Assembly (NCBI GenBank): GCA_028622995.1
Contig: JAJQJQ010000047.1
Location: 310,001-374,000 of the forward strand
DNA length: 64,000 nucleotides
From: Panagrolaimus kolymaensis
Taxonomy: Eukaryota; Nematoda; Chromadorea; Rhabditida; Panagrolaimidae
Direction of reading: 5' to 3'
The notes beneath the pieces were generated by a model. It was not told the DNA's origin. It worked only from the letters and a program-made list of their open reading frames with translations, and did not search any database. Positions 1-11,472 of the stretch are shown here, in pieces; the first letter of the stretch is position 1; every line of letters starts with the position of its first letter. A program made the position numbers and the translations under genes.

Positions 1-832
1 TTTTTTATATTTAATTTTCTACAAAAAAAGCAGAAAAAAGTATTGTTACCGAATGTTTGAAGTGCTGATCGAAGAGAAACACAAAAATTGATTTTAAACA
101 AATTACTCATCATTCAAAGAAATAACATAATCACTTTTTTATTTAATGGGCTTGATCCCGGATTTTTTATATTTAATTTTCTACAAAAAAAGCAGAAAAA
201 AATATTGTTACCGAATGTTTGAAGTGCTGATCGAAGAGAAACACAAAAATTGATTTTAAACAAATTACTCATCATCATAAGAAATAACATAAACACTTTT
301 TTAGTAAATGGGCTTGATCCCGGATTTTTTATATTTAATTTTCTACAAAAAAAGCAGAAAAAAATATTGTTACCGAATGTTTGAAGTGCTGATCGAAGAG
401 AAACTCAAAAATTGATTTTCAACAAATTACTCATCATCATAAGAAATAACATAAACACTTTTTTAGTAAATGGGCTTGATCCCGGATTTTTTAATATTAA
501 TTTTCTACAAAAAAAGCAGAAAAAAATATTGTTACCGAATGTTTGAAGTGCGGATCGAAGAGAAACACAAAAATTGATTTTAAACAAATTACTCATCATT
601 CAAAGAAATAACATAATCACTTTTTTATTTAATGGGCTTGATCCCGGATTTTTTATATTTAATTTTCTACAAAAAAAGCAGAAAAAAATATTGTTACCGA
701 ATGTTTGAAGTGCTGATCGAAGAGAAACTCAAAAATTGATTTTAAACAAATTACTCATCATTCAAAGAAATAACATAATCACTTTTTAAGTCAATGGGCT
801 TGATCCCGAATTTTTTATAATTAATTTTCTAC
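1..832. repeat. 162-bp tandem satellite array (five full units, cut by the window edge)
   Basis: The marker CTTGATCCCG recurs at 151, 313, 475, 637 and 799 (last copy CTTGATCCCGAA), exactly 162 bp apart, so units run 1-162, 163-324, 325-486, 487-648 and 649-810 with a stub to about 832. Copies differ by a few substitutions and by a CATCATTCAAAG versus CATCATCATAAG variant. The array starts inside a unit, so it extends left of the window. Because 162 is 54 codons, the minus-strand frame stays open across CATCATCATAAG-type units, giving low-complexity ORFs; I read these as a by-product of unit length, not as genes. Confidence 0.95.
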
Positions 833-1144
833 ATTACTGCATCAAGAAATGCATTTTCCGCCAAAGAAAAAGAAAACCAAAGTCATTTTTGTTTGGATCT
901 TTAGCAAAATTTATTTTTTATTTGACAAAAACTAAAATGATTTATTTTAAAACAACATCATAAAATAATTTAATCCACTAAAGAAATGAGACCAAAAAAT
1001 ACACTCGTAACAAACTTTTAATAATTGTAAAAAATACAAAATAGCGTACTTTAACAAGCAACCATAACTTTGAGAAAAAAATACATTTCATGGACAAGAA
1101 TATTAGTTTTGAGAAGATGGAAGTGCAAACAAAAAAAAATAGAA

Positions 1145-1153
1145 TATAAATAA
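1145..1153 (+). promoter_or_regulatory. TATA-like element upstream of TTL gene 1
   Basis: TATAAATAA lies about 55 bp before the ATG at 1209. The paralogs carry a clearer TATATAA at a comparable place. It is assigned by position and likeness only. Confidence 0.35.
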
Positions 1154-1208
1154 GTGTTTTAAAAATAAAAAAATAAAAGGGAATTAAACGCTGAAGAAGA
1201 AAAAAATA

Positions 1209-1667
1209 ATGCGTTGCTGGTTTGTGATTGTTGTTGCAATAATTTTTGTTTTTGCTTCACGAAATGATATTGGGGCTCATGCTGATACTTATACTAGATT
1301 TCCTTTAGGACCGTATTATGAATTTCATGGCAAACTTATTTGCAATACTGATTTAGGTCGTACAAAAGATTGTACAGTATATTTGAAGGAAGACGATACA
1401 ATGTTCGATGATTACTTGTATGAAACTTCCGTAGATGAAAATGGTTATTTTGTGGTTAAAGTGCCACTTGGCGAAGTTGATGGATCAATTAGTTTAGAAT
1501 TATATCTTGAATTTTGGTGTTGCGGATATTCTTATAGTGAAGCAAGGTGTCCCACGCTCGTGAATTATACTTCTTCTGACTCATCGAAGCCTGTAGTTAT
1601 GCAATATAGCGTTCACAACGGTGAAAAAGTGTATGCAAAAGAAATATGGTGGACAACGGGCAAATAA
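1209..1667 (+). CDS. Transthyretin-like (TTL/TTR) family secreted protein, copy 1
   Basis: Single-exon gene of 152 aa. Residues 1-25 form a signal peptide (hydrophobic core VIVVAIIFVFA, cleavage likely after AHA). The mature part follows the nematode TTL pattern: a G-K-L-I-C strand near residue 40, then a LYLKEDD-like acidic turn, the T-S-V-D-E-N-G-Y-F strand motif, and a WCCG cysteine pair near residue 105. An N-glycosylation site (NYTSS) sits in the C-terminal third. TTL proteins are secreted beta-sandwich proteins used by nematodes as carriers, signals or, in plant parasites, effectors; no ligand can be read from sequence. It is followed by a close paralog at 2416 and a deleted copy at 10678 whose last 37 codons are almost identical to this gene. 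No intron is needed. Family call is good, function unknown. Confidence 0.8.
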   Translation: MRCWFVIVVAIIFVFASRNDIGAHADTYTRFPLGPYYEFHGKLICNTDLGRTKDCTVYLKEDDTMFDDYLYETSVDENGYFVVKVPLGEVDGSISLELYLEFWCCGYSYSEARCPTLVNYTSSDSSKPVVMQYSVHNGEKVYAKEIWWTTGK

Positions 1668-2341
1668 AATAAAAAAGGGAGTCCTGCTCAGTATATCCGT
1701 GTATGACTCATATCCATAATTACCGACTATAATATTTTTGTTTGTTAATTTAAAATAAATATTTTTTGTTGTTAAAATAATTTCAAATCATAATAATTTT
1801 TATTTTAGAATCGTATTTTAAGTAAATAGAAAAAACTATTAAAAACACAAAAAATGCTAGTAAAAATTAAAAAATTAATTTCAAATTAAAAAATTTTGCA
1901 AATCAATAAAACTTTAGTATGCCAAATTTAAATAAAACATATACAATAATTATTCACCACCAGTTTTTCCAATTTGCTTATTTTGTTCTCTATACTAGCC
2001 ATTAATATCGAAAAAACTTATTTATTTAATGTCAAAAAAGGGTAATTCTAAAAAAAATGAATTTACTTTTTACTAGAAAAAAATATTGTTAAAAAATATT
2101 TTGATTTCCCTGACACTCGAATGCTTTTTCTTTCTAACAACGTATAATAAAAATTATAAAATCCATTATAGGAATATCAAAAAATCAGACTTTTCTTATT
2201 TCTTTAAGAAAGTTTTGTTGAGAAATTAATATATGAAAAGCTTTTACAATGAAAAAATCCAACAATCATAGCATTGTGATGAAAATTAAATTTAATGGAC
2301 AAAACCGCTTTGTGGAGGTTTGCTGCATACACGAAAAAGCC

Positions 2342-2348
2342 TATATAA
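2342..2348 (+). promoter_or_regulatory. TATA box of TTL gene 2
   Basis: TATATAA inside CCTATATAA, 68 bp upstream of the ATG at 2416. The same CCTATATAA block occurs upstream of the broken TTL copy (TATATAA at 10627-10633), so it is shared by descent and is a plausible core promoter. Confidence 0.5.
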
Positions 2349-2415
2349 GCATTTTGCAAAAAATCCTAAAAAAACACTAAAAGCTGAAACTGCTTATTGC
2401 CTTCAAAGAATAAAG

Positions 2416-2871
2416 ATGCGTTGTTTGTTTGTGATTGGTGTTACAATAATTTTTGTTTTTGCTGCTCGAAATGATATTGGGGTTCATGCTGATGATGAAT
2501 CGGATAAGTATACTAGATTTCCGGTAGGAAACTATTATGAATTCCATGGACAACTTGTTTGCCCTACTACCTCTTATGGACTATATTGTAAAGTATTGTT
2601 GTTAGACTCCGATGTATTGGGTAAAGATGAAGTTGATATTGCCGCTCCCGATAAAAATAACAATGGTTCATTCGTACTTCGAGTTAGCCCGGATTTTCGT
2701 GATTTATCGCCATCTTTGGAATTATATATTGGAATTAATTGTTGTGGCTTCTGGTATGAAGATGTAACAAGCCCAATGCTTAAGAATTACACTTCTTCAG
2801 ACTCTTCAAAGCCTGTTGTCATTACTTATACAGTTGACAAAGATCAAAAGGTTACAGCAAAGGAAAATTAA
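2416..2871 (+). CDS. Transthyretin-like family secreted protein, copy 2
   Basis: Single exon, 151 aa. I start at the ATG at 2416 because it opens MRCLFVIGVTIIFVFAARND, matching copy 1 from its first residue; the open frame reaches further up only from a TTG codon. The signal peptide ends near VHA. It shares with copy 1 the YTRFP.G.YYEFHG opening, the C near residue 46, the acidic LLLDSD turn, a G-S-F strand, the NCCGF cysteine pair and the NYTSSDSSKPVV block. The C-terminus (TAKEN) is shorter than copy 1, which ends KEIWWTTGK. The mid-region differs much more than the ends, as expected for diversifying secreted paralogs. Secreted TTL protein; ligand unknown. Confidence 0.8.
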   Translation: MRCLFVIGVTIIFVFAARNDIGVHADDESDKYTRFPVGNYYEFHGQLVCPTTSYGLYCKVLLLDSDVLGKDEVDIAAPDKNNNGSFVLRVSPDFRDLSPSLELYIGINCCGFWYEDVTSPMLKNYTSSDSSKPVVITYTVDKDQKVTAKEN

Positions 2872-3170
2872 AATAAAATAAAGTAAAATAAAAAATGTCT
2901 ATCTTAATTCATTTATAAATTAATTAAAATTTTTCATGTATGTGTTTTCATTTTTTGTTTTTAAAGTTGAAAATAAAATGCATGCATAAAAATTCAAAAT
3001 TTAATTCAAATACATTTGTGTATTGAAAATATCTTTTTTTTCTAATTCCATAAGATAAAAATTTTTTAGAGCAAACTAATTTTAATAATTATGACTTTTT
3101 ATTTCACTCACGAAAAACAAAAAAGGAAAAAAGAAATGCCATAAATTTTCATAAATGATTTATTATTAGT

Positions 3171-3345
3171 TTACTTTTTTGAGGTAATTGAAAGATCAAA
3201 GCTGCTCTTGATTGTCACATCTTTTCCCATCTTTGAAATGGACAACTTTACATTTAATGAATAAAATGGATCAACGCCATTTGTTGCCGCAATAGGGTTT
3301 TTTTTAAGCGTAACCTTTGTTTTTTTTATAAAAGTCTTTCTTTAA
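3171..3345 (-). other. Possible minus-strand coding remnant
   Basis: Read on the minus strand, about 55 codons are open and have a protein-like composition (…NPIAATNGVDPFYSLNVKL… ending DLSITSKK and a TAA at 3171-3173). There is a stop just upstream (TAA about 3345) and no ATG, so it could only be a terminal exon or a relic. I recognise no family. Confidence 0.25.
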
Positions 3346-4770
3346 ATTGTGTTTATCTTTGTTTTAACCTTTAATCCGGTTTTCTTATCTCGTCTTTTCT
3401 CCTTTCTCGTCAAAAACAAATTATGACTTTGTCTAAAAGAAAGCGCTTTTGCCGGATCCTCAAAGGTCGGCTGACACCGCTTGCTTTTCTATGCAGAAAC
3501 GTTTAGAAGCGGCCTCAGTTTAGAACAGTCTAAATAGAGTCCGTATAAAAAAGGACTCAACATTAAAGTTCTTGGTCGATTTTGGTCTCACTTCTGTTTT
3601 GGTTACTTTGGTGTTCAGTTGAAAGAGTATTTGGAATAAAATAAATAAAATAGTAAAATAAATTTGTCTCAATTCTTTCCAACCTCTAAAGAGCTTAGAC
3701 CGTTCAAGCAGAAGGCCCATTAACAGCAACTATTTATTCTGGGCCTTTGAGATCGAAAATAGTCCCGAATGGAGATTTTTGATTTTTTTTGATAGTTATT
3801 TTTAATTCATATTTTTTGTTAAAAAACTTAAAAGCTTGCGAAATATTGTATTTTAGACTTTTAATAAAAGTTTTTATTTTTCCACGACATTTTCTTTATT
3901 ATTTTTTTTGATAAACGAATTCACCGTTAACAAAAATAAAAAAATGTCAGAGAAAAAGGAAAGGTGAAAATTAAGGAAATGAAAACGGCAACAAGCTTTT
4001 TAGTCATCCCAGTGGCAAAGCAAAAAAACAAACAAAAAAACATCCTTTTTTGCCTAAATATTTTTTGTTTTCTAAATGTTAGTCTTCTCTTTTTTAAATC
4101 CAAATTCGAAGTTTTTTTTGGTCTATTTACGATCGCTGCAGCTAAAGGTTAGGAGAAAACCTTTAAGATCGACGATGCATTTCATTATTCATATCCTGGC
4201 CTGCCATCAGCCGCTGTTTCCATTTTCTATGAATAAAAAAAAAAGAACTTTCCTTTTTTGCGCTCAAGAACATTTCTTTTGCATCTCTTTTTCGGCGACT
4301 TTTAGATCATTTTTTATTCCCTATTTTTTTTAGTTTTAATTTGGAAATATTGAAGACCACTTTTAAAATTAGAAAGCAATTTCACCAATCCCACAAATTT
4401 TACGTATTAACCGATTTTTATTTTCAAATTTTAATTCTTTGCTTTCATTTTCGTTTGTCGAATCGTTTTTTATTTTACTGACAACGCGAGTTAATAGATT
4501 TTGAAAATATTCCAATTTAGAAAAACTTTAAAAAATCAGTAAATATCCTAAAAAGAATTTTTCTTCATATTTTGAATGAATGTTTTATCTGTTCATTCTT
4601 GCCCCAAAATAGCATTTTCTTGGTTTTTTTTATTATTAGTTCGCTTCTTTTGCTTCTTTGTTTTCAAATTAAGACACAGTTGAATATTTGCATTTTTTTG
4701 TTCTCGTTTCTACTTTCATTAATTTGTTACATTCATATTTATTTTAAACCATTTCTTTTAGTTTCAAAAA
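3346..4770. other. Intergenic stretch, no gene seen
   Basis: Mostly AT-rich low-complexity sequence. A less AT-rich block at about 3430-3530 holds a small perfect hairpin (GAGTCC, 10-nt loop, GGACTC, at about 3537-3558). I see no coding signal, only short incidental frames. The 3' end is the presumed promoter of the ALIX gene. Confidence 0.5.
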
Positions 4771-6935
4771 ATGGCGAAATTCTTAGCTGTTCCATTAAAG
4801 CAAACCAATGAAGTTGATTTCATTAAACCTCTTCGAGGCTTCATTGAATCAATGCAATTACCTCCTGAAAAGTTTATTGAGTTCATTGATGCATTACAAA
4901 CTTTGAATCAATTAAGAAGCAGAGTATGTATTCAAAGTTTGAATAAAACTGAAGAATCTTTAAATTTGCTTGAAAGGTGACTCGTTTTTTAATTATTATT
5001 GATTTTTTAAAATTAAATCCAAATATCGAAATCTTTCAGATATTACGATCAACTTTGTGCCATTGAAGAAAAGATTCCCATTTTTCCAAATATGAATCCC
5101 ATTGTTTTCAAATGGAAGGATGCTTTTGATAAACGTATTGATTTTTTTGATGGAATAGATGATCATAGTGATATTTTTGGAAAATTAATTAAGAATTTTT
5201 TTTCTTCTTTTCATTAATTTTTGTACATAAAACCCTTCAACTTTATTTATTTTAGCTATTTATGACAGCGCATTTGAACGTGCATGTATTCTTTTCAATT
5301 GTGGTGCATTAATGTCACAAATAGCTGCAACAAATCTATCATCAGGTGATTCAGATGAAGAACTCATAGCAGCTAAAACTTTATTTTCCAAAGCTGCGGG
5401 CATTTTTATTTACCTCAAAAACGACATGGTTTCTACATTTTCTCAAAAATTAACTCCCGATTTGATGCCCGATACATTGGCTGCATTATCGGCTATCATG
5501 CTTGGTCAAGCTCATGAATGTTTGTATTTGAAAGCTTCTAAAGGTATGTTTTAAACCTACAAGTTCGATTATTTATATTCATCGATTTGCCTTTTTTTAG
5601 GGAATACTGATGACAACGCTATTGTGAAAATTGCTAATCAAGGTTCACAATTTTACAAAGATGCCTTAATGATTATGTCTAACGTTAATATGAAAGGAAT
5701 ATTTGATAAAGAATGGATTAACAATATTTCTTCCAAAGATAAAGGCCTCGAAGCTTGTGCAAATTTTCATGCCGCAAGAATGTGTCATAGTTTAGGAAAA
5801 ATTGGTGAACAAGTTAGTCGGCTTATTGAAGTTGTTCGATTTTTGGATGAAACGAAATCTAAAATGAATTATGATCAATTTCGATTATTATTTGATGCAC
5901 CTTCTACTTTGGATTTAGCTTCAAGAAATAATGCACGTATGGTAAGTTAAAAAATATACTATAAGCTTTCAATATTTTTATTATTACATTTTAGTATTAT
6001 CAAAACGTGCCTGATTTTAAATCACTTCCAAAACTTGAAAAAGCAATTTTTGTTAAACCCGTGCCAATTGAAGGTTATTTATCGCGTGGTTTTAAAGATA
6101 TATTTGAAACAATTATTCCAACTCCAATATGCTATGCTCCTTCTGTAATCGATAGCCTAAAAAAAGATGTTGCTGACTTCGATCCTAAACTTTTTTATAA
6201 GTAAGTTTTCATACTTTCTTTTTTTGCTAATTATTTCACTTTGGTTTTATAGTCCCTCATTACCAGTAAATATTCCTGTTGCCTTGGAAAATGTTTCAAT
6301 TCAAGAAAGATGCCCAGAATCAATTCGCATAAAATCAGCCAAAATTAGAGAATTTGGTGGTAATCGAAAGATTTTCGCCAAAATTGGTGAAGTTCAAACT
6401 CTTTCTGCACGCATTGGAGCAATGATGAGTGAAACTCAAATAAGGCTTGATTCTAGAGAAAAACAATTTGAAAGGTTGCATGAAAATTATAATGATAGAA
6501 TAATAACTGCTGTTCGATCTCAAATTCTCCTTTACAACGAAGTTATTCGAGTATATCGTAGCAATTTGGTAGATGCTCGTAAAGCTGATAATATTATTAA
6601 ATCAAAAATATTTGAACATTCATGGGGTTTGGAATTGCTTAACAAATCTGAAAATGAATTGGATGAAGCTTTTCGAGAAATTGTTGAATTGGATAATGAT
6701 GTTGGAACGGATGAACGTGATAATATTCTTGATGTTCTCTCTACAGCTTATGACGCATACTTTGAAATTGATGACAATCTTAATGAAGGATTAAAAGTAA
6801 GTTTTTGGGTTGTTGTTTTTTTTTTGTAGGCCCAAACAAAACTTATAATATTTTTTTTAGTTCTATAATGATCTTTTACTAATATATTTTGAATTACATG
6901 GTAGAATTATGAGTTTCTTTCAAAGGAGAAGATAA
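4771..6935 (+). CDS. alx-1: ALIX/PDCD6IP (ALX-1) homolog, BRO1 domain protein, shortened
   Basis: Seven exons: 4771-4976, 5040-5167, 5256-5543, 5601-5941, 5995-6200, 6253-6796, 6861-6935, all GT-AG and in phase, giving 595 aa. Residues 1 to about 375 are a BRO1 domain, which binds ESCRT-III (CHMP4) on endosomes. Landmarks match ALIX: MAKFLAVPLKQ start, RYYDQLCAIE, FERACILFNCGALMSQIA, YYQNVPDFKSLPKLEKA. The rest is V-domain: SLPVNIPVALENV, then arm-1 helices up to about FEHSWGLELL. About 100 residues of arm 2 that ALIX has before TAYDAYFEIDDNLNEGLKFYNDL are missing, and the protein stops at FFQRRR. So there is no proline-rich tail (the TSG101, ALG-2 and endophilin docking region) and no downstream proline-rich exon is visible. 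Family ALIX proteins are about 870-880 aa. Family call certain; completeness of the 3' end less so. Confidence 0.92.
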
Positions 6936-9117
6936 AGAACAAACATTAAATCAACCAATAAATATGAAACATTTCAAAGAAAATAAATTTTTTTATAATG
7001 TTTTTATTGTATTTTTTTGAAGATCTTTCATTTCTCATTTGCTATAGTAAATCTCTCTAAATTAAAAAAAAATCAATTAAACTTTTTTCGTTTTGTTCTA
7101 AAAAAAACTTTTATTTTTCGACCTAAAATTAGTATAAAATATATTTTTTTGTCTGTCGAAGCCTTGTAATTTCATTTTTTTCTTTATTTTTTTGTAATTT
7201 ATGTATGCCGCCCATTATCCTTTTAATTTAAGTTCACAACAATTTATGTTATCTTGAAATTGTTATTTGATATCTTTGTTTTTACTGAACAAAAAAGTAA
7301 ACTTACGATTACTTTCAACAATTGAAATGATTTGTCAATTTGCATAAATTTTATTCTTTATCTTTTTACCCGTTCTTTTGCTTCTTTTGCATCTTGAGTT
7401 TTTAAAAAGAAACTCCAAACGTTTTGAACATTATAGATAAATTAAGTTTCAAAGAAGATTACAATGACAAAAGAAAAATTTATTTTTCAAATAACTAATT
7501 TAATTTTAAAGGTGTTAAAGTTTTTAAAAATTACAAAGCTATGAAGTTCTAACTTGAAAAAAAAAACCGGAACAATCAAAAAATTATTTAAAAATAAAAT
7601 ATTCAAAACTAAAAAAGTGGGATGTTTTCAAAAAAAATAAAATGCGCTTTTTTGCATTTGAAGAAACATAAAATTTATTTTTTTATTATTTACTAAGTGT
7701 AAAAACTATACATATATATGAAAGAAAAACAAGAAAATAGTCCGATGTAAAAAAAAGCTGAAGCAGATTTTTTTTTAATTTATTTATCGTTGCATTTTCC
7801 TTTTGCACTGTTTAAAACACTCGAACTTGCAAGCATTCGAAATAAAAAAATATTTTTTACATTTCTATTTATGAGTAAAAATATATGTTACTTCATCGGT
7901 TAAATTTAAAAAAAAAATTCGCCACAGGCACAGCATGAAAACTCGGGTAAATTATTGTTTAAGATTCTTGCATTTTCTAAACAAATAAAGGTTACTTGTT
8001 TTAAAAATTTCTTATCATTTATGTAATTGCATTTTTTTCGATTTTTTCGATCTTTTATAAACTCGAATGTGATTTAGTTAAATAGCATAAAAGTTTCAAA
8101 GAAAAGGCTAGACTAAAGAAAAAATGTGCTAAAATATTCAAAGTTTAAAAAAAATATTTTTTCCTGCGATGGCGCAAATAGCTTTCGTTAAAATGTGTTT
8201 TTTTCTTTGCTTTTTTCAATCAAAAAATAGCTTCTTTTTTTATATTTGTTTTTTTCGGAGCAAGATCGGAGAAAACGTTGTAATAATTTGAGCGAAAAAA
8301 AAAGAATTGAAAATTCCAAATATCTTTTTTTTTTCAACGTGTTTTTAAGACATTTTTTTTAAACATAAGATTGGACGATAGATACGACCGTCACATTTTT
8401 ACTATGGGTCATAATTATTTGGAAGTATTATTAATTTGACTTTTTCCATATTCTTTCTTGCGTACTTCAAAAAATTCCATTGCCCCATAATTTTCAATGC
8501 CCTCATTAATAGTGTGTAAAAGTGAAAAACAGTTTTTAGATATTTGAATGGGTTTTCTTCACTTTGAAAAATTGAATTATTAATATTGGATCTCAAGGAT
8601 TTTGAGCTTTAATTTTGAGAGTTAGATAAACTAAAGCTTATTTCAAAAAATGTGACATTCTTTTCATAACCAAAAAAATAAACAAAGAATTAAAATATTC
8701 AAAAAAGAAAATTTTTTCTTTTCTTCACTGTTCGCAAAAGTGTGATAAAACTATTTTTTTTCTATGCATTTTTTCAGCAAAAAACTGTCTCTTTTGGTTT
8801 TTGTTTTATTTTTCTAAGGGAAACGATGCTGAATAAAAAAGCGTTGAATCAAATCGATAATACATAAATATTTTTTAAAGAAAAATCAGTTTTTTTGTTT
8901 TTCATCTTTAAAATTATTTCTTTTTTTAATTTTGTTTTCTTTTTTCAATAAAAATTTTTCTTATTGTCGAATCAATCTCGTTACACCCCTTTTAAAACAA
9001 TTTCCACGTTTTTTTCTGTTACTTTTATTTATTTTTCTCGTAAAACATCACACATACAAAGAAAAAAATTAAGATACCAAATTCATGCTAGCCAAATTAT
9101 AATGCAAAAAAAGAATT
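6936..9117. other. Intergenic stretch, no gene seen
   Basis: About 2.2 kb of AT-rich sequence with many A and T runs between the convergent ALIX and astacin-like genes. I looked for a proline-rich ALIX exon, a tRNA and repeats and found none. The short open frames here look random. Confidence 0.55.
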
Positions 9118-10037
9118 TTAGTTTTCATAAATTGCTCGATATTGTGCAATGTCTGTGGCAGTAGCGGATCGAAGCTTTTTGCGCATACTTAAATCGTTCC
9201 AATTTTGGGTTGAATTTTGAACTGGAATTAAAATAGGTTCTTGGGGGTCGAGGCTGAAAAATTTAGATCTTTTATTTACTTTTTTGTTTGTATTTGAATT
9301 TAAAAAAATGCTTACGCATAAGGTGAATGAGCTGACAACATTAAGACTGATGCCAAATCAAAAGTTTTAAATGCGGGGTTTGTCGAATTAGCGAGGTTAA
9401 AATTTTTTCTTAAAGCACTTCCATTGGAGGTGGAATATTTGACCAAATTATCTTAACAAATTCGTTGCGATCAATTCTTTTGATTGGATCAACAAACCCT
9501 GAAATTAGTTTTTAATGTAATTAATTTGGGAAACTTTTAAATATTAAAATAGAAATTGAAAAGAAAACAATGAAAAAAGTTTTATCACAAACCAAGAGCA
9601 GTTAATATATGAGCTTGAGATTCATTAGCTCCACAATAAATTTCATTCATAGACATTACAATGGTTGTTGGACCCAGATGGCGAGCTGCTGTTCGACCGC
9701 ATTTGTAATTTGCTTCCATGAACCATCCATATCGATCAAATTTCACCAATTTTTTATAGTCTTCTTCATAAACCCATGTAACGAGTTCTCCAAAAACTTG
9801 ATTAAATTTGTCAATTTCTTGTTTCACAAAATCCCTAAATGGTTCATCTTCGATTGCAACAGTTCCATAAACAATTCGTTTGGTATTCCAACGAAGAGAG
9901 GAAATGAAATTTGTTGGCTAAAAATAGCTTTTTTAATAATTTATTTATTAATGATTTATAAATAATTTTCTTACATATAATTCTTCACTCGAAACTAGTT
10001 TGACAAAAATAAAAATGCTCAAAACAACGAAATTCAT
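9118..10037 (-). pseudogene. Astacin-like (M12A) metalloprotease relative, zinc site lost and frameshifted
   Basis: Minus-strand exons 10037-9975, 9917-9593, 9498-9316 and 9253-9118. Exon 1 encodes a signal peptide (MNFVVLSIFIFVKLVSS). The body follows an astacin catalytic domain: SLRWNTKRIVYG strand, CGRTAARHLG, ICxG-like YCGAN, then the zinc-helix position, DRNEFVKIIWSNI, RKNFNL, FDLASVLMLSA (Met-turn place) and a C-terminal DI-Y region. The zinc signature HExxHxxGxxH is replaced by a sequence around AHILTALGLGFVDP: the catalytic Glu and two His are absent, so it could not be an active protease. In exon 3 one extra base (between about 9425 and 9475 on the plus strand) shifts the frame before RKNFNL, giving an early stop after PPPMEVL. 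No pro-domain or C-terminal EGF/CUB is present. Either a decaying pseudogene or a dead-enzyme paralog with a sequencing error. Confidence 0.75.
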
Positions 10038-10677
10038 GTCGACAATGAAAATATTAAATAACCAAAAGTTTCACTTTAAATTTTAAGCAAGCTGTCATGA
10101 AAAATAAAAAGACATAAAATAATAACATATGTTTCTAAATGCTGCTGAACTTGTCAAAAGCAATCAAATTTAATTTTTTTTTTATTTTCCTTAAGTCACT
10201 TTTCCTTCTTTATTGATTTTACTGATATTCAATCTCTTTTTTACGTGCAACGTAAAGCTATGACATTTATTAGTGGATCAAAATATCCTCTGCGTAAATG
10301 AAATCTTAAGAAACATATTTTTGCTTTATAAAAAAAGAAATGTTTTTTTCTTATAAAAATTAAATGTTTCAAAGTTCTTTGATAATTTAAGTGCTTTTCT
10401 TTTCAAACAACAAGATCATAAAATTATATAATCAATTAATGGAAGTAACATAATATCAGACTTTTCTTATTTCTTTAAAAAAGTTTTGTAGAGAAATTAA
10501 AATATGAAAAGATTTAGATAAATAACACTCAATAAATAAATAAACATGGCGTTGAAAAAAAAATAATTTCAAGGACAATATTTTTGTCTTTTTGGATGAA
10601 ATTTATATAACAAAGAAAAAAAAACCTATATAAATGTTTTGCAAAAAATCAATTTCTTTTTGAAAGTTCTAGAAAAA
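10038..10677. other. Intergenic; duplicated TTL promoter block
   Basis: About 10455-10520 repeats the sequence at about 2186-2250 (shared CAGACTTTTCTTATTTCTTT and following AGTTTTG.AGAAATTAA), and CCTATATAA recurs at 10625. This is the 5' flank of TTL gene 2 carried along with the broken third copy. Confidence 0.6.
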
Positions 10678-10841
10678 ATGCGTTGTTTTGGTGTTGCAGT
10701 TGTTCTAATAATCAAGTAACAAATTCCATGCTCAAGAATTACACTTCTTCTGAATCATCCAAACCTGTCGTTATGCAATATAGCGTTCACAACGGTCAGC
10801 AAGTGTATGCAAAGGAAATATGGTGGACAACGGGCAAATAA
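10678..10841 (+). pseudogene. Internally deleted TTL copy 3
   Basis: The ATG at 10678 starts MRCFGVAVVLIIK and stops at 10717-10719. A separate frame at 10728-10841 encodes the last 37 residues, MLKNYTSSESSKPVV to KEIWWTTGK, nearly identical to the C-terminus of copy 1, including the following ATAAAATAAAAAAGG 3' flank. The central domain (about 100 codons including the cysteines) is gone, so no secreted TTL protein can form. The upstream block resembles gene 2 and the downstream block resembles gene 1, so this looks like a recombinant or deletion product of the family. Confidence 0.85.
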
Positions 10842-11472
10842 AATAAAAAAGGCAACCCTCTCTGCAAAACATATCCGTGTGTGATTCACATACATAATTA
10901 CCAAAAATAATATTTTTGCTTGTTAATTTAAAATAAATATTTTTTGTTGTTGTTAAAAAAAATAAAAATCATAAATATCAATGACAAGCTTGTTTTTTGT
11001 TTTACAAATATTTATACATATTCAAATGTAAAATTTTTAATGATTTTGAAAGACAGAAAAAAGCTCGTGAAACTCTAAAAATTTAAAGAGAATAAAAAAA
11101 CTCTTCTTTTTTTATTTATTGAAAAAAGGTCCTTAACGCTTTTTTGTAAGGTCCTAAAAATTGAATCAATAATATTTCTTCAACAAACAAGAAACTACTA
11201 TTTTTGGAATTTTTTTAGGAGGTTTCGTCTCTAAAAGGTTATTTACATATATTGTTTAAGAGTCTATTTTAAGCATAAAAATGTGACTCAATGGATGCAA
11301 GGTATTATTTATTTATGCTAAAAGTGTTTTCAATAAAAATATAGAATTTTACACAAAAAGTGATATCTTCTTTAAGGAAATCTTTTAAGCAATTAATTGG
11401 ATTTTATTTTTATTTTTTGGAGATTTGGTAAACATCATTCATCTCATTCGCATCTATTTCTTGCAATACAAG
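10842..11472. other. Intergenic stretch
   Basis: The first about 110 bp are homologous to the 3' flank of TTL copy 1 (CATATCCGTGTGTGA, AATAATATTTTTGCTTGTTAATTT-like). The rest is AT-rich with no feature I can support. Confidence 0.45.

Noticed and set aside
114..599. Minus-strand 60-64-codon ORFs in the satellite as genes
   Set aside because: They follow the repeat period and have phenylalanine/asparagine low complexity; no start context or splice signals.
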